DNA of 45,185 nt from Glomus cerebriforme (taxonomy: Eukaryota > Glomeromycota > Glomeromycetes > Glomerales > Glomeraceae). The notes beneath the pieces were generated by a model, which worked only from the letters and a program-made list of their open reading frames with translations, had not been told where the DNA came from and made no database searches. Position numbers and translations under genes: made by a program. Location: contig QKYT01000018.1 in assembly GCA_003550305.1 (NCBI GenBank), forward strand, positions 266,991 to 312,175, read 5' to 3'. Below are positions 31,400 through 42,544 of this stretch, one piece after another. Position 1 is the first letter of the stretch, and the number at the start of each line of letters is the position of its first letter.

Positions 31400-33695
31400 A
31401 TGGGTCTTGCTACAACTAATACGGATGATCATGAATATGTTACAAACAAACTTGGTGATAATTCCAATGTTGAAAACTCAACTATTTCGTCAAAATGTTC
31501 ATTAAATAAAAAAGGAAATTTATCTCTAAAAAATTTAAACAAAAAAAAAAGTAAAGAAAATAGTTTAAATGTTTTTGACATTTTTAAAGACGCAGTTGCA
31601 AATATAAATGAACAACAAAACTCTCTTTATGATTCACCAGCATCCGAACCATTCCCTTCTGAATTAAATTCGAATGGTTACACTTCAGGTTTCATTTCGT
31701 TAGATATTCCGCCAACTAAAAATAATAAAGATAACGATATAATAGAGAAACAAATATTAGCGAATAATTATTTAACAAAAAGAAGACTTTCCAAACTAAA
31801 TATTGTAAAGGATGATGGAACCGTTATAACTGGTTATTCTATAGCTCACCCAAAGCGCAATAAAGATTTTCATAATTTCTTTAAACAAATTCCTGAAAAT
31901 GAATATTTAGTTAATGATTATAGTTGTGCTTTACAGAAAGATATTTTCGTACAAGGAAAAATGTTTATTTCTTTAAATTATATTGGTTTTCATTCTAATA
32001 TCCTTGGTTGGGTCACCGACGTAAGTATTAAATAAGGACTTAAACTGTAATTTACCGGAAAAAATATACATTCTAATATCATGTATATAGATTGTGATCC
32101 CATTCTCGGGTATAACAGCAATTGAAAAAAAAATGACTGCATTCGTAATTCCAAATGCCATTCAAATAACGACCAAAGATACCAAGGTAACGAGCGAGTA
32201 AATTTCTATGCCATATTGTTAATATTTTTCTTACGTGATCTTCTCATTCTTAGTATCTTTTTGCGTCGTTCCTTTCACGTGACTCGGTATACGAATTGTT
32301 GTTGAAATTATGGAATCATTGCAACAAAGATCGATGTTCTGATTCTAATGAAGCAAACGAAACAAATGAAAAAGGTAAATAATTTTTAAGAATTGTTCAA
32401 CTTGGTTCGCTTCACGATTATGAACTTTCAACTAATCCCTTTTCTAACTTTCTACGGACCAGAAATAAATTATGTACATCGTGAAACATTTTGTGATTGT
32501 TTAAAAAATAATCAGCACTTTAATAATTTAATTTTGGATACTGAATTTAAAGGCAGTATTGAAAAAATTTATAATTTATTGTATACAAGCGGATTTACCT
32601 ATGGATATTTAAAAGAGAATAATGATGGTAGGTATAGAGATCCTTTAACTTCGTTCAATATTATTTTCAGGTAATAATGCTCTAATTTATTCTTTCCTCA
32701 TAAATATATATTTAGACATAAATATAGGTGAATGGACTAAAGATGATAATAAATTAGTAAGACAGTCCAATTTTACAAAACGGTTAAATCATTCTATTGG
32801 TAAGCAATATTATAATTCTTAAAATGTAATATATCTATCTATATTAATATAATTTATTAATGATATATAGGTCCAAAGTCCACAAAATGTTATATAAAAG
32901 ATGAAATATTGCATCAAGATTTCGACAAGTAAGTATTAAAAAAAAAACTACTTTCTTTTTTTAAAAAAAAAAATTTTTCATTTATTTATTATTTATTAGA
33001 TATGTGACGATAATGACGTCAACAGATACACCAAATGTACCTTCTGGTGGTACATTCACAGTAAGAACAAGAACATGTATGATGTGGGCTAGTTCAAATA
33101 TTACTAGAGTTATTGTAACTTCTGCTATTGATTTTTCACGAGATTCATTGTTTAAATGTAAGTTGCTGCTTCTATTTCGTTTCTTTCTTAAAATTAAGTC
33201 TAATTTTCTTTTTATATAGCCACAATTGAGAAAGCATGCTTAGAAGGACAATTTATATATTACAAAGGATTAGAAGCAGCTGTGCGCAAATACATTTCAC
33301 TAAACCTTGTAGAATTTGATTCTGAAAGCACATCATTATTCAGTAATAAAACCGATGATGAAGAAGACGTTATTCAAAATCCCACAATGAAAGAGAAAGA
33401 GAAAACAATAAAAAACGAAGATACAACTAAATACAAATTGAGAATGCCAAGTTTGGAAACTCTTATAATAATAGCACTTTTATTAACATTCATAGCTAAC
33501 ATATATGTTTTGACCGGGATAAAAAAGATTAATTCTAAGGTTGAATATATTGAATGTCAAAATAAAGCAGGTAAATTATTCAAAGAAGTTAATATTGAAT
33601 TTGACAAAAGTTATTCTTTGAATGAATGGTTGAAAGAATTAAAAAGGCGACAATTATTTTCTATTTTAGACGAAAACTTTTGGGATGATACATAA
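31400..33695 (+). CDS. GRAM and VASt domain ER membrane protein (sterol transfer, Lam/Aster type), eight exons
   Basis: Predicted sterol carrier at ER-plasma membrane contact sites. Exons are 31400-32020, 32091-32186, 32254-32374, 32463-32627, 32716-32799, 32871-32928, 33000-33157 and 33220-33695; all are GT-AG with closing phases, total 592 residues. After a disordered, lysine-rich N-terminus comes a GRAM domain (about residues 155-245): NKDFHNFFKQIPENEYLVND, then SLNYIGFHSNILGWVTD and TAFVIPNAIQITTKD. A VASt domain follows (about 290-480) with HLPEs-like features: STKCYIKDEILHQDF, SGGTFTVRTRTCMMWASSNI and GQFIYYKGLEAAVRKY. One membrane helix lies near the C-terminus (LETLIIIALLLTFIANIYVL), followed by a short luminal tail ending FWDDT. 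Yeast Ysp2/Lam proteins have the same order with one or two VASt domains; here one is seen. ATG 31400 is the first in frame. Confidence 0.88.
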
Positions 33696-35214
33696 GAATA
33701 CTTATACCCTCGTACTTATAAATAATAAATAGCCATTTCGAATTCTGGTTAATGATTGTAAATAAATAACTTTATAACCATGCAATTTATACATAAATTC
33801 ATTTTGTAATCTTTCTAAAATAGTTGAAATTAATAAAGGCATAATTTTTTAAAAAACATCACAGTAGACTGTGAGAAAACATCCTTAAAAGGAATCAATA
33901 CACATATATTAAAAAAATTTTTTACTCCTGTATACTTGAGGTTACCAGATGAAGAAAAGATTCGCAGTACGTGTGTTGTGTAATTGTTACCCCTAGCACC
34001 AGGGGTAATAGTACTATCCAAGGGGCATAGCCAACATGTAATTAACGTAATTAACGTAATAAGAATAATTTATATACAAAGTAATTAAGCGTCTTTTCAA
34101 AATAATACATACAACTTTCTTTAAGACGGCTATAAAATTACATTTATTTCGGATAAATTAATGGCAGATCCAATGACAGGTATTAATTACAGAAAGAAAA
34201 ATATTTTAAAATGGAAAAAAAGCAAAGATCGAATTAATAAGGAACCAAAAAATGGATAAGGACTAATGAAAGAATAAGCGGTGAATTATTCTAAGAAAAA
34301 CAAAATCGCTCGTTTATATCGGCAAACGATGACCCAAATGGCCAATACCTTATCAATCGCAGTCAACAAAACCAAAAGTGAAAGATGTAAGATTTGAAGC
34401 TTTGAATATTTCTTGACAAAATAACTCGAAAAAATCCATATGTGATCATCGACAAAATCAAAGTAAAAACTATATCATCAAATTTTATAGGAAATCGCCT
34501 TCTTTTAAAATACACATGACACAAAATACGTTATTATCAGATGTAAAAATATTAATTTTCCCAAGGTTAGCCTTTTCGAGGAATCGAGAACGATCACAAA
34601 CGTCCACTCCCAGGAGTGAGTGGATCTGATAGGAATAATAATTAACTGATGATTGATCATCTTTTGATTAGTAAAATGATCTTTGAGCGCCGTTATTAAA
34701 AATTATTTATATTGAGAGAATACTGACGTAATCCAACTTATAATTAAAACCAGATTGTAAATTAAATGCTACGATCCGTCTGATCCAAATTTGTAGCACA
34801 AATATTCTTATAAATATTGTGCAGAAAATCAAGAAAATCCGAAATTGTTTCGAATTTTATTAGAAGCATAATTTTTTCGTATCGTGAAACTATTTTTACA
34901 AAACAGAAATTAAGTTCAATTTATAAAAGTTTATTTCGGACATACCTAATCAATGCTATATAAAAATTGTACATCGGAATACTGCCGGAGGTAAATCAAA
35001 TATAAAAAAATGTGATTACCTAATATAGTATTCATAACCCGAATTTTATCAAAAGACTGCATTTTGATTGGTTAATAAAAATAAAAAAATAAAAAATATA
35101 AAGTCGGGGTATTTCATTTTTATTACAATTTTATAACTTTCTTTATTGTTTTTTTTAAAAAAAAAAAGAATAATAAACATTATTTATTCATAAGATTTAC
35201 ATAATTCAAACACG
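33696..35214. other. Intergenic region with promoter of the F-box gene
   Basis: No credible gene. A 63-codon minus-strand ORF (34021-33830) lacks recognisable features. A short inverted repeat (CCACTCCCAGGAGTGAGTGG) lies at about 34603. About 120 bp before the F-box ATG are AT-rich tracts including AAAATATAAAG, a possible TATA element. Confidence 0.5.
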
Positions 35215-36870
35215 ATGTCTATACTCCCTTCGAAACTTGCTAGTTTACCTCTTGAAAGTTTACAAAAGATATTTCGTGAATTTGACGAAAAATCATTATA
35301 TTCTTGTATTCTCGTGAATCGTACATGGTGTCAAATAGCAGTTCCTCTTTTATGGTATTCTCCCTTTCATTTTCTTCGCAAAAATGATAATGATATCTCT
35401 ATGGTAGATTATCCTACGTCACAATCATGTTCATCGAACTTTGCTGCTTCAAAAGTTTTAATCCAAACATATTTATGTTGTCTTCCAAATTCAATTAAAA
35501 ATTTATTAGTTGAAAACGGATTAACGCTTCCTCCATCAATAATACAATCATCGCCACCACTTTTCCGTTATAATACTTACATTAGATCAATTAGTTATTC
35601 TAAAATATATCATACTATAACCGAATGGTTTGAAGCAGAAATTGATGATTTAGAAGATGTGGATGAAAGAGAAGGGTTAGAATATTTGGTTACAGAAAAA
35701 TTGATTCGTTCATTTATTGCTTCATCTCATTCAATACTGGATCTTTCATTAACAGATGATGATGAAATTCCTTCTTTACCTCCAATTTCTTTATTCCCAA
35801 ATTCCGAAAATTCTTTACGTAATCTTGTAAAATTGACTTGTATAGGGAATTATCAATATAATATGAAAGATTTACTCATTTCTCTTACAGAAATTTCTAG
35901 AAATATTAAAGAAATAATTATTGGAGGTCTTTCAACTTCAATAGAAATTAAATTATTTGGTAAATTAATTAAATCTCAAAGATCATTAAAATCTATTGAG
36001 ATACTTGGAAATGGTCCTATCGATTTACAAATGATTTCTTTAGATATTTTACATCCATTACATACTCAACGAAATTCTTTAGAAAATATTAGATTCATGA
36101 ATTGTGATTTTGAGGAATGTACTTGTTTATATCCTATCATATTTTTACCAATGTTGAAAAGTATTGAATTTGAGAAATGTAGAAATTTAGCTTTACAAGA
36201 TTTATCATTCCTTAATATGAAAAAATTACCCAAACTTCAAATTTTTAAATCACGTGAAAGTTATATACCACCATTCACTCTTGAAGCAGTAATTCGTAAT
36301 TCATTCCAAAGTTTATCCGTAATAGAATTAAGTCGTAAATTATCTGAAGATGAATCTAAAATTTTATTAGAAAGAATTGCACCATATTGTACACGATTAG
36401 AAGTTTTAGATATTAGAATTTATCAAGATGATATTGAAAGCTTTTTAAATTTATTAAAATATTGTGAAAATTTAAAAGAGTTAACAATATTTGGAGATGT
36501 TTACGCTGAAGAATTATTACCTTTAATTGCTTTAAATTTACGTTCAACTCATTTACAAAAATTATGTTTTATTGGAAGATGGATTTTTAGTAAAATGAGT
36601 ATAAATACATTTCTTCAAGGGTTTAATAAATCTAAAGATCAAACTTCTAAAGTTGGTAAAATTCCAAAAACTTTAAGATTTCAATCAAATGATGTAATTG
36701 ATAATGATCATTTAGATGCAATAGTTAATTGGGTTTTTGATGAGAATGGAAATCGCAAATTAGAGAAATTGGAACTTGTTTGGTGTCAAAAATTATCTCA
36801 AGAAGCTCTTCAAAGAACGAAAAGTTTATGTGGACTTGTTATCGAAGTTATCGAAGTAAAAAATCATTAG
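35215..36870 (+). CDS. F-box protein with leucine-rich repeats
   Basis: A 551-residue single-exon ORF. The N-terminal F-box (about residues 7-50) reads LASLPLESLQKIFREFDEKS, then LVNRTWCQIAVPLLWYSPF. It would bind a Skp1-type adaptor in an SCF ubiquitin ligase. The rest is a series of leucine-rich repeat-like segments (for example SLRNLVKLTCIGNYQYNMKD, LEVLDIRIYQDDIESFLNLL, LKELTIFGDVYAEELLPL) that would choose substrates. No membrane helix or signal peptide. It starts at the first ATG after an A-rich leader and ends before a poly-T-rich 3' region. Mycorrhizal fungi have large families of such genes, most of unknown substrate. The absence of stops suggests it is intact. Confidence 0.9.
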   Translation: MSILPSKLASLPLESLQKIFREFDEKSLYSCILVNRTWCQIAVPLLWYSPFHFLRKNDNDISMVDYPTSQSCSSNFAASKVLIQTYLCCLPNSIKNLLVENGLTLPPSIIQSSPPLFRYNTYIRSISYSKIYHTITEWFEAEIDDLEDVDEREGLEYLVTEKLIRSFIASSHSILDLSLTDDDEIPSLPPISLFPNSENSLRNLVKLTCIGNYQYNMKDLLISLTEISRNIKEIIIGGLSTSIEIKLFGKLIKSQRSLKSIEILGNGPIDLQMISLDILHPLHTQRNSLENIRFMNCDFEECTCLYPIIFLPMLKSIEFEKCRNLALQDLSFLNMKKLPKLQIFKSRESYIPPFTLEAVIRNSFQSLSVIELSRKLSEDESKILLERIAPYCTRLEVLDIRIYQDDIESFLNLLKYCENLKELTIFGDVYAEELLPLIALNLRSTHLQKLCFIGRWIFSKMSINTFLQGFNKSKDQTSKVGKIPKTLRFQSNDVIDNDHLDAIVNWVFDENGNRKLEKLELVWCQKLSQEALQRTKSLCGLVIEVIEVKNH

Positions 36871-37402
36871 AAAAATTATTTTAATATTATTTCAAACTCA
36901 CTCTAATAATTAATAACTAATATACAAAAATTATTATTTTTTTTTTTATTTTATTTTATAAAAATTATTATTTTAATCTAATTTAATTTAATTGTAAATT
37001 TAAAATTTTGTAAATCTAACGATTATTTTAATCTCATTAATTTTAATTCAACTGAAGTATTTTTATTTCTTCTATTACATTTGATTTTAAATAAAGCTAG
37101 AAATCTAAATATGTTAAAATGTATAAAGCAAGAAACCAGCTAAAATAATACATATTATACAATTCAATAATTAAGTAATATTAAAATCTTTGAATTTCTT
37201 TAATTAATTTTATTAATAAAAAAAATTAATCATTGTTTTACTAATTTACTTATGCTTTTTTAATTAAATAAGTTATCATTTTATATTTTAAAAATAAAAG
37301 ATAAAGACTAAAATATTTTTTTTAAATACAGTATATATAGTTTATCTATTATATTAACAACTTAATCTGATGTAAAATTAAAAATTAGTAAATATATATT
37401 CA
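36871..37402. other. Non-coding AT-rich spacer
   Basis: Downstream region of the F-box gene: poly-T/A tracts and AATTTAATTTAATT repeats. No gene seen. Confidence 0.55.
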
Positions 37403-37640
37403 AAGCGGACATAATCCGCTTAGTCCAGATAATATGTTTCAGGACATAGTCAATTAGAATATAATGTTCCATATACTACTATCCAAGTTCTTCTAAGTAA
37501 TATAGTTCGACATAATGTAGATAGCATGCTTGCCCAAAGAACTCAGTCATTCTCTGACGAATCTGATCAGGCCAACCAACCCGATGCTTCAAGCCAGTTC
37601 ATCGTCCAATTCATCTTTTTTTGAAAATGTTAGTTTTTAA
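37403..37640 (+). repeat. Solitary end of the hairpin-tipped element family
   Basis: It begins AAGCGGACATAATCCGCTT (7-bp stem, 5-base loop), followed by AGTCCAGATAATATGTTTC and AGGACATAG. This matches the outer tip of the 15-kb element, where a palindrome ending TCTGCTT is followed by GGTCCAGATTAATATGTCCC and AGGACGTTATAG. Here the palindrome is short. It marks a third end of the family, left-end orientation. No matching second end was found downstream. Confidence 0.6.
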
Positions 37641-37818
37641 TTCGCTTAGGGGGATGATTCCGTTGACTATATGTGTGAAACTGTAACTCGTGAAATTCAT
37701 CAACTTACGGGGAAAAAGATTGGAGGGGCTATAAAAAATTTTTATTATGGGTACAGTGATTCGAAATATAGTACAATAAAGTTAAGTAGCAGATGGTTAG
37801 ATAGCAAAACCAAGTAAC
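37560..37818 (+). pseudogene. Coding fragment, unknown family
   Basis: The plus strand reads SDESDQANQPDASSQ (about 37565-37600), then, after frame changes, GDDSVDYMCETVTREIHQLT, GKKIGGAIKNFYYGYSDSKY and STIKLSSRWLDSKTK, with a stop near 37818. A TTCGCTTAG acceptor-like site precedes the second block. The blocks look like the end of a real protein but cannot be joined in one frame. Function unknown. Confidence 0.4.
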
Positions 37819-38119
37819 GGGGAAGGAACTGCCATTATACGGGTTAGGGCTCGGCAAATTCCTCCCTTGAACCCTGCTACTCTGATATCTTTCTTTTGAT
37901 TTTTAAAACACGTGTGCGTGTTTTATGTCATTATGTGTATATAAATTTTATTAATAACATGACTGAATGAGAATCTGAAATATTATTACGACCGTATTTT
38001 CTTAGGAATCACAATGAAGCTCTTCTTTCTGACTAAACTTAGGCAACTAATATGAATTATTTTTATTAGTAATACCAACAATTACAATATCAACAACACA
38101 AATTCCTGATAAAAATTTA

Positions 38120-39521
38120 ATGTAAACTATATCTTCTTCCTCCATTTAACCAAATAAAATCTTCGCGATAGGAGAATTCTGACTGCTTGGGATCAATGAG
38201 TCTATTTAATGGTGCCTTGAAATTAAGTATGCTGAAATGAAAGTAGACTGCACCGATTAGACTAGTCAGGCAAACAACAACAGCTATTCAGTAAATACGT
38301 ACAATCGCCTATACAACTCTTGTATCCATAAAAGAATGTAATGCTGTTTGTAGTTGAAGACACCATCTCCATAACAACATCAAAATCCAGCAGGACATCG
38401 ATTTTTGCTCAATGAAGGCTTTATCATAAGCGTCCAAAAGGCCATTTGGAGTCACGTGCATTAAAATGACACGATTGTTCAGACTAAAAAGTAAGGTTAA
38501 TATAATATCCTGAAACTTCATGAAACTGTAGGAAATATACTGTACATACAGTATCCCAAAAACGTTTTAGCGATTCTTTTTCATCGGTTGTGAAGATTTT
38601 ATTCGCTGGGTTTGCAGCATTTCGGTCAGAAAGGTCAATAATTCGATATTCAAACAACCGATGTGTGGAATTTTCAATTTTATTTATAATCTCATGAAAA
38701 TCATTAGCGGTGGTCTGAATGGGCTGTGAAAATAGAGCATTAAGTCAATCAAGTCATCAAAAAAATAAAATAGCACTAGAAACAGCAGATACTTCTTGAA
38801 TCGTTTTCCTTAAATATTCACGCTCAACTTCACTGTACCTCGGATTGAGTAACAACTGATACCATTCAAGATGGTGAATACAAGTTTATTATTAATATAT
38901 CCTTACCTTTTTTGATGGTGGCTATCATGATTATCAAACGCTCGTTTGTTCCCCGTTTCAGATGCGATAGTAGAAACGACTTTGCTCTAAGTTTGAAGAG
39001 CACCTTTTGGAATTGCGCTGCGGTGTGTACAATTCCGTTCATCTAATATGTATATAAGTTATAGGAAACAGAAATGGAATCAAGCCCACAACAAATTACA
39101 TATTATAAAACCTACCTGAGCCTGTGTCATTTCCATCCGAGCCTGTGTAAGAGCCAATTTGGATTTTTCTTCAAGCAACTTGCTCTGCGCATTAATATTT
39201 GAAAAGGTTTATTTGCTTCGTCTTTTTAGCACTCTTTATATAAAAAAAGGTAATGAAATTAATGAAATGTTTTCGTCGTCATATAAAGTAGAAGTAGGAA
39301 AAACCGCAGACAAACAAGCAGTCTTTCCCATTACTAACAAGCAGGTAGTAAGGTAGTTAGCGAGGCACAAGAGTCGAACGGGCCTTTGAAGCGAACAAAT
39401 AAAATATAAACATGCCTTAAAAGCTAGTTTCCACTTACTTTTTCCCAATTTCAGATACTTTGGCATGGTGCGAACTAATGGTTTTTAATTCATTGTTGTA
39501 GCTATTATGCTCCGTTTGCAT
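38120..39521 (-). pseudogene. Possible multi-exon coiled-coil gene; phases do not all close
   Basis: Several minus-strand exon-like blocks with GT-AG borders follow in order. They are 39521-39439 (MQTEHNSYNNELKTISSHHA), 39184-39116 (SKLLEEKSKLALTQARMEMT), 39042-38907 (MNGIVHTAAQFQKVLFKLRA) and about 38860-38800 (LLNPRYSEVEREYLRKTIQE). Next are about 38723-38550 (PIQTTANDFHEIINKIENST, then DEKESLKRFWDT) and a late block ending FSYREDFIWLNGGRR near 38122. The first half is helical and charged. Phases between blocks 1-2 and 3-4 do not agree, so exons are missing or the gene is broken. Family not recognised. Confidence 0.4.
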
Positions 39522-39773
39522 ATCCCCCCAAATTACCGGAACCAGGCCGAAAATCCAAGAATTTTTTGAGCATAGGTTCTTTTGTGCTTTCCCAAAAATC
39601 TAAATTGCAGATTAGCTCGGAACTATTAGGCGTTACATATCGCAACACTTTCCTTACCTCGGTAATTCAAAGCGTAAAGACACTATGGTTTTAAATCCAT
39701 TTGGAAAAGATTGCTTATCTAAGTCCAAATGAGTTAATTATAAAGGCGCGTAGACGCGCGTTATTACAACTAC

Positions 39774-39973
39774 CCCGAAAAATTCTGCAGTCACGTGATA
39801 TTTACTAATTAAATATGCACAAGCGCATGTGGCACGCCTGTGATAAATATATGTGACAAATAATTTTTACCACGCGAAAAAATTGTCCCTCAGATAAATA
39901 GTAATTTTGAATACCGTCCGTGCGTCACACGGGGACAATTATTTATGGTCACGTGACTGCAGAATTTTTCGGG
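39774..39973. mobile_element. 200-bp MITE with 25-bp perfect TIRs
   Basis: CCCGAAAAATTCTGCAGTCA followed by CGTGA at the left is the exact reverse complement of 39949-39973. The interior contains CATGTGGCACGCCTGTGATA and AATTGTCCCTCAGATAAATA. No clear target duplication. Only 13 bp separate it from the duplicated site of the next MITE. Confidence 0.8.
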
Positions 39974-39994
39974 TGCTCTTTGGAGTAGTTCGTT

Positions 39995-40322
39995 CGCACG
40001 ACCGAAATGTGTGACAGGTTACGCCGATTATACTGTTTGATGTATGTGGCGCATGTTTTTAAAAAAATGTGTATAAGTCAAAATTTACAACAAAAATCTT
40101 CTTTGTCACTCTAAGTAAACTTGCAGAGTGACCAAAAATACATTCTAAATATAATTTCAGAAGGTAAAAAATAGTTATTAAAGTCTTTTTTTTTTTGAGA
40201 AAATAAATTTTTTGTAAAAAAATTGTTGCGGCTCATGTACCGAACATTTTGTCAATCATTTCTAAAAAAGTATTTTAAAGTACAATATATCTGGCGTAAC
40301 CTGTCACACATTTCGGTCATGC
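39995..40322. mobile_element. 328-bp MITE (copy 2), 8-bp target duplication
   Basis: Terminal repeats: GCACGACCGAAATGTGTGAC at left, and the right end is the complement of GCATGACCGAAATGTGTGAC. Target duplication AGTTCGTT at 39987-39994 and 40323-40330. An inverted homologue of the MITE at 20745-21070, with clear similarity along the whole length. This copy has the better-preserved ends. It encodes nothing. Confidence 0.9.
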
Positions 40323-40751
40323 AGTTCGTTATTACACATTCCCATGTGATCCAATAATACGTGTCACGTGGAAAATTTAGATTGGATGACAAATTTTTTT
40401 TTACTATTTTTTGTTGCGTGATAAGTTTTTAAATTGTATATTTTATTAGTTAAAATCATTTAAAATATTTACTGTTGAACTTTTTGCCTGGTATAAACCT
40501 ATATTATATGAAAAAAGAAAAGGGAACGTTTAATTGTAAAAATGAAAAGAAAGATCATAAGTGAATATGAAATAAAATTTCTTGAAATTTTGTTATACAA
40601 TAACTGATAATGTAATTTTTGCTTATATCACAAAATTTGTGATTATGCATTATAATGTGAAATAAAAAAAATCATCCTTCCTAATTGGAGAAGTGAAATA
40701 ACTTAATATAATTAGATCTGATTACATATTAACTATATTAGTATTAATGTA

Positions 40752-41005
40752 TTATGCTTCTTTTGAGAGTTTCTCTTTATTAAAGCTTTGTCATATTTTT
40801 CATAATGCTTCTCTAAGCAAGTGAAATATAAAAAATTAGTATTACCATATTTAATTCCAAAGCCTTTTTTTTCTATGACATATTTAGTAATAAAATTAAT
40901 ATTGTTTTGCTTTGCAGAAGTTATACCTTTAGCTAATTTGAGAAGAAATATTAGAGATTTACTGTTTTCTATTTTTTTATAAAAAGTATATATAAAGCTC
41001 TACAT
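40752..41005 (-). pseudogene. Second fragment of the delta-like DNA polymerase B
   Basis: Homologous to the motif B-to-C part of the polymerase at about 18593-18830. The minus strand reads FLLKLAKGITSAKQNNINFI, TKYVIEKKGFGIKYGNTNFL and YFTCLEKHYEKYDKALIKR. The catalytic YGDTD is changed to YGNTN, so it is dead. Motif A and the exonuclease domain are absent. It ends at an AAGCTAGCTTG-rich repeat. Confidence 0.75.
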
Positions 41006-41170
41006 AAGTCAAGCTAGCTTGCAAGCTAGCTTGAGCTTTCAAACCAAGCCAAGCTCAAATCAGTAATAAGCTTGGCTTGAATAATTCAAGCTGACTTAAA
41101 AAAAAACTCAAACCAGTAAATAGTTTAGCTTGAATGGTTTAAGCCAATAATAGACTTGACTCAAAAAGCT
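41005..41170. repeat. AAGCTTGA-type repeat with palindrome
   Basis: Many copies of short CAAGCTT/TTGGCTTGA motifs plus a 24-bp palindrome, AAGCTAGCTTGCAAGCTAGC with flanks, at about 41012-41035. Probably an end region of a DNA transposon; not assigned. Confidence 0.4.
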
Positions 41171-41384
41171 TGAATTATCAACTCAAATAACTTGATTAAT
41201 TTTATCAATTTTAAAGTTAAATTTTATATTTTATTAATAATCTATTGTATTTCTATTTTACAATTAATCATTTATAATAATTAATTTACTTATGCTAAAT
41301 TTGCTTCTATATGGTATTCAAATAAAATACAAAAATCTAAAGTGATATATTTAACTTCACTGGATAACAGTCTAATACATATCC

Positions 41385-41683
41385 AATTTTTGGGAACTAT
41401 TTTCTAAAGAATCAAGATTTAATACAAATTTTTGTTTTAGTGATACTGGCGAATCCAATTCACTATGATTATCCAATTGTTTTTGAGTACATCTAGCAGT
41501 TTTCTCTTGATTTTGTTCTTTATTTTTAGGTGACTCTGGAGACATCGATGTTCTATGGACATCTTTTAAAAAATCTTCATGATTAGAACCAGGTTTCTCT
41601 TAACTTCTTCATTCTTTACTTTTTGTTCTATAACTTCTACCTTGTTCTTGTAAAGATTTCTTTGATGTATTAGAATGAATCAT
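41385..41683 (-). pseudogene. Short charged ORF with two stops
   Basis: The minus strand starts MIHSNTSKKSLQEQGRSYRT and, past two stops, reads SNHEDFLKDVHRTSMSPESP and LKQKFVLNLDSLENSSQKLD. Low-complexity, charged, about 98 codons. Unknown. Confidence 0.3.
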
Positions 41684-41952
41684 GATTGAATTAAAAAAAA
41701 AATTGAAAATATATTTTCAAAATAAACTTTTGTTAACCAAATCATTACTTTTTAAACTATTATAATATTATGATATAATTATTACTTAATAGTTAATTGA
41801 AATATAGTTTATTAGTTTAAGCGATTCTGATCAGTCCCGTTAATCATGTTAGTTATGTGCTATTTATGTATTATTATATTTATATTGTAAATATTTATTT
41901 ATAAATTTACCTTAATCGAATCAATTTTATTTATTTTGATTAAATAAAAATA

Positions 41953-42284
41953 ATGCATTCAAGATATATAGCCAAAACACAAAAATTGGTAGTAAAGTAT
42001 TCAACTAAAATTAGAAGCAAAGTTACTTATCCTTATAATAAATATAAAGGAAAATTAGTTAATCTAAGAACACAAAAAAAATATGAGGCAGAAGAAAATC
42101 AAATGAAAAACAAATATCTTAAATCTAATTCATCAAAGTCTACAACAATTGGTAAATCAACATCAAAAAAATTCGAATTGATGATGATGATAGTAAAAAA
42201 TTTAGTATATCATTAACAAATTCTTTTAAGTCTTCAAATTCTATGAAATTGTCAAGTTCGTCAAGTTCTTTTAAATCAGAATAA
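41953..42284 (+). pseudogene. Small basic protein, frameshifted tail
   Basis: The plus strand starts MHSRYIAKTQKLVVKYSTKI, is rich in lysine and asparagine, and slips by one base in an A run near 42170. The shifted frame continues IDDDDSKKFSISLTNSFKSS and a serine-rich end with a stop near 42284. Unknown function. It lies just left of the pogo/Tigger element, perhaps as a companion ORF, but that is a guess. Confidence 0.3.
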
Positions 42285-42544
42285 GAGCTGATTTGTGTTC
42301 TATTTAAATAAAACAGAAAAATAAAGTTTCAAGTATTAGAATATATAGTCGATGATTGGAATGATAATTTTGATCTACATCTGCTAAAGTTATCTGATAA
42401 TGAATATAAAAAAAATGAATTATCTGAAGAAGGAGAAAATCTTTCTAAAAGTAAATGATTTATAGCACCTGATTTAGGCGAAGATAAAGATTTTAAATAT
42501 CCTAATTCAAACATCAAATTTTCTGAATCTTGGATATTACACAG

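Noticed and set aside
32393..32462. ATG at 32393 as a separate gene start
   Set aside because: It lies in the intron before exon 4 of the GRAM-VASt gene; the acceptor at 32462 gives a phase-correct join.
34600..34625. Short palindrome resembling an operator
   Set aside because: Isolated, with no gene close enough to relate it to and no second copy.
39159..39466. ORFs on both strands in this stretch
   Set aside because: They overlap an exon-intron pattern on the minus strand in different frames and show no protein features of their own.
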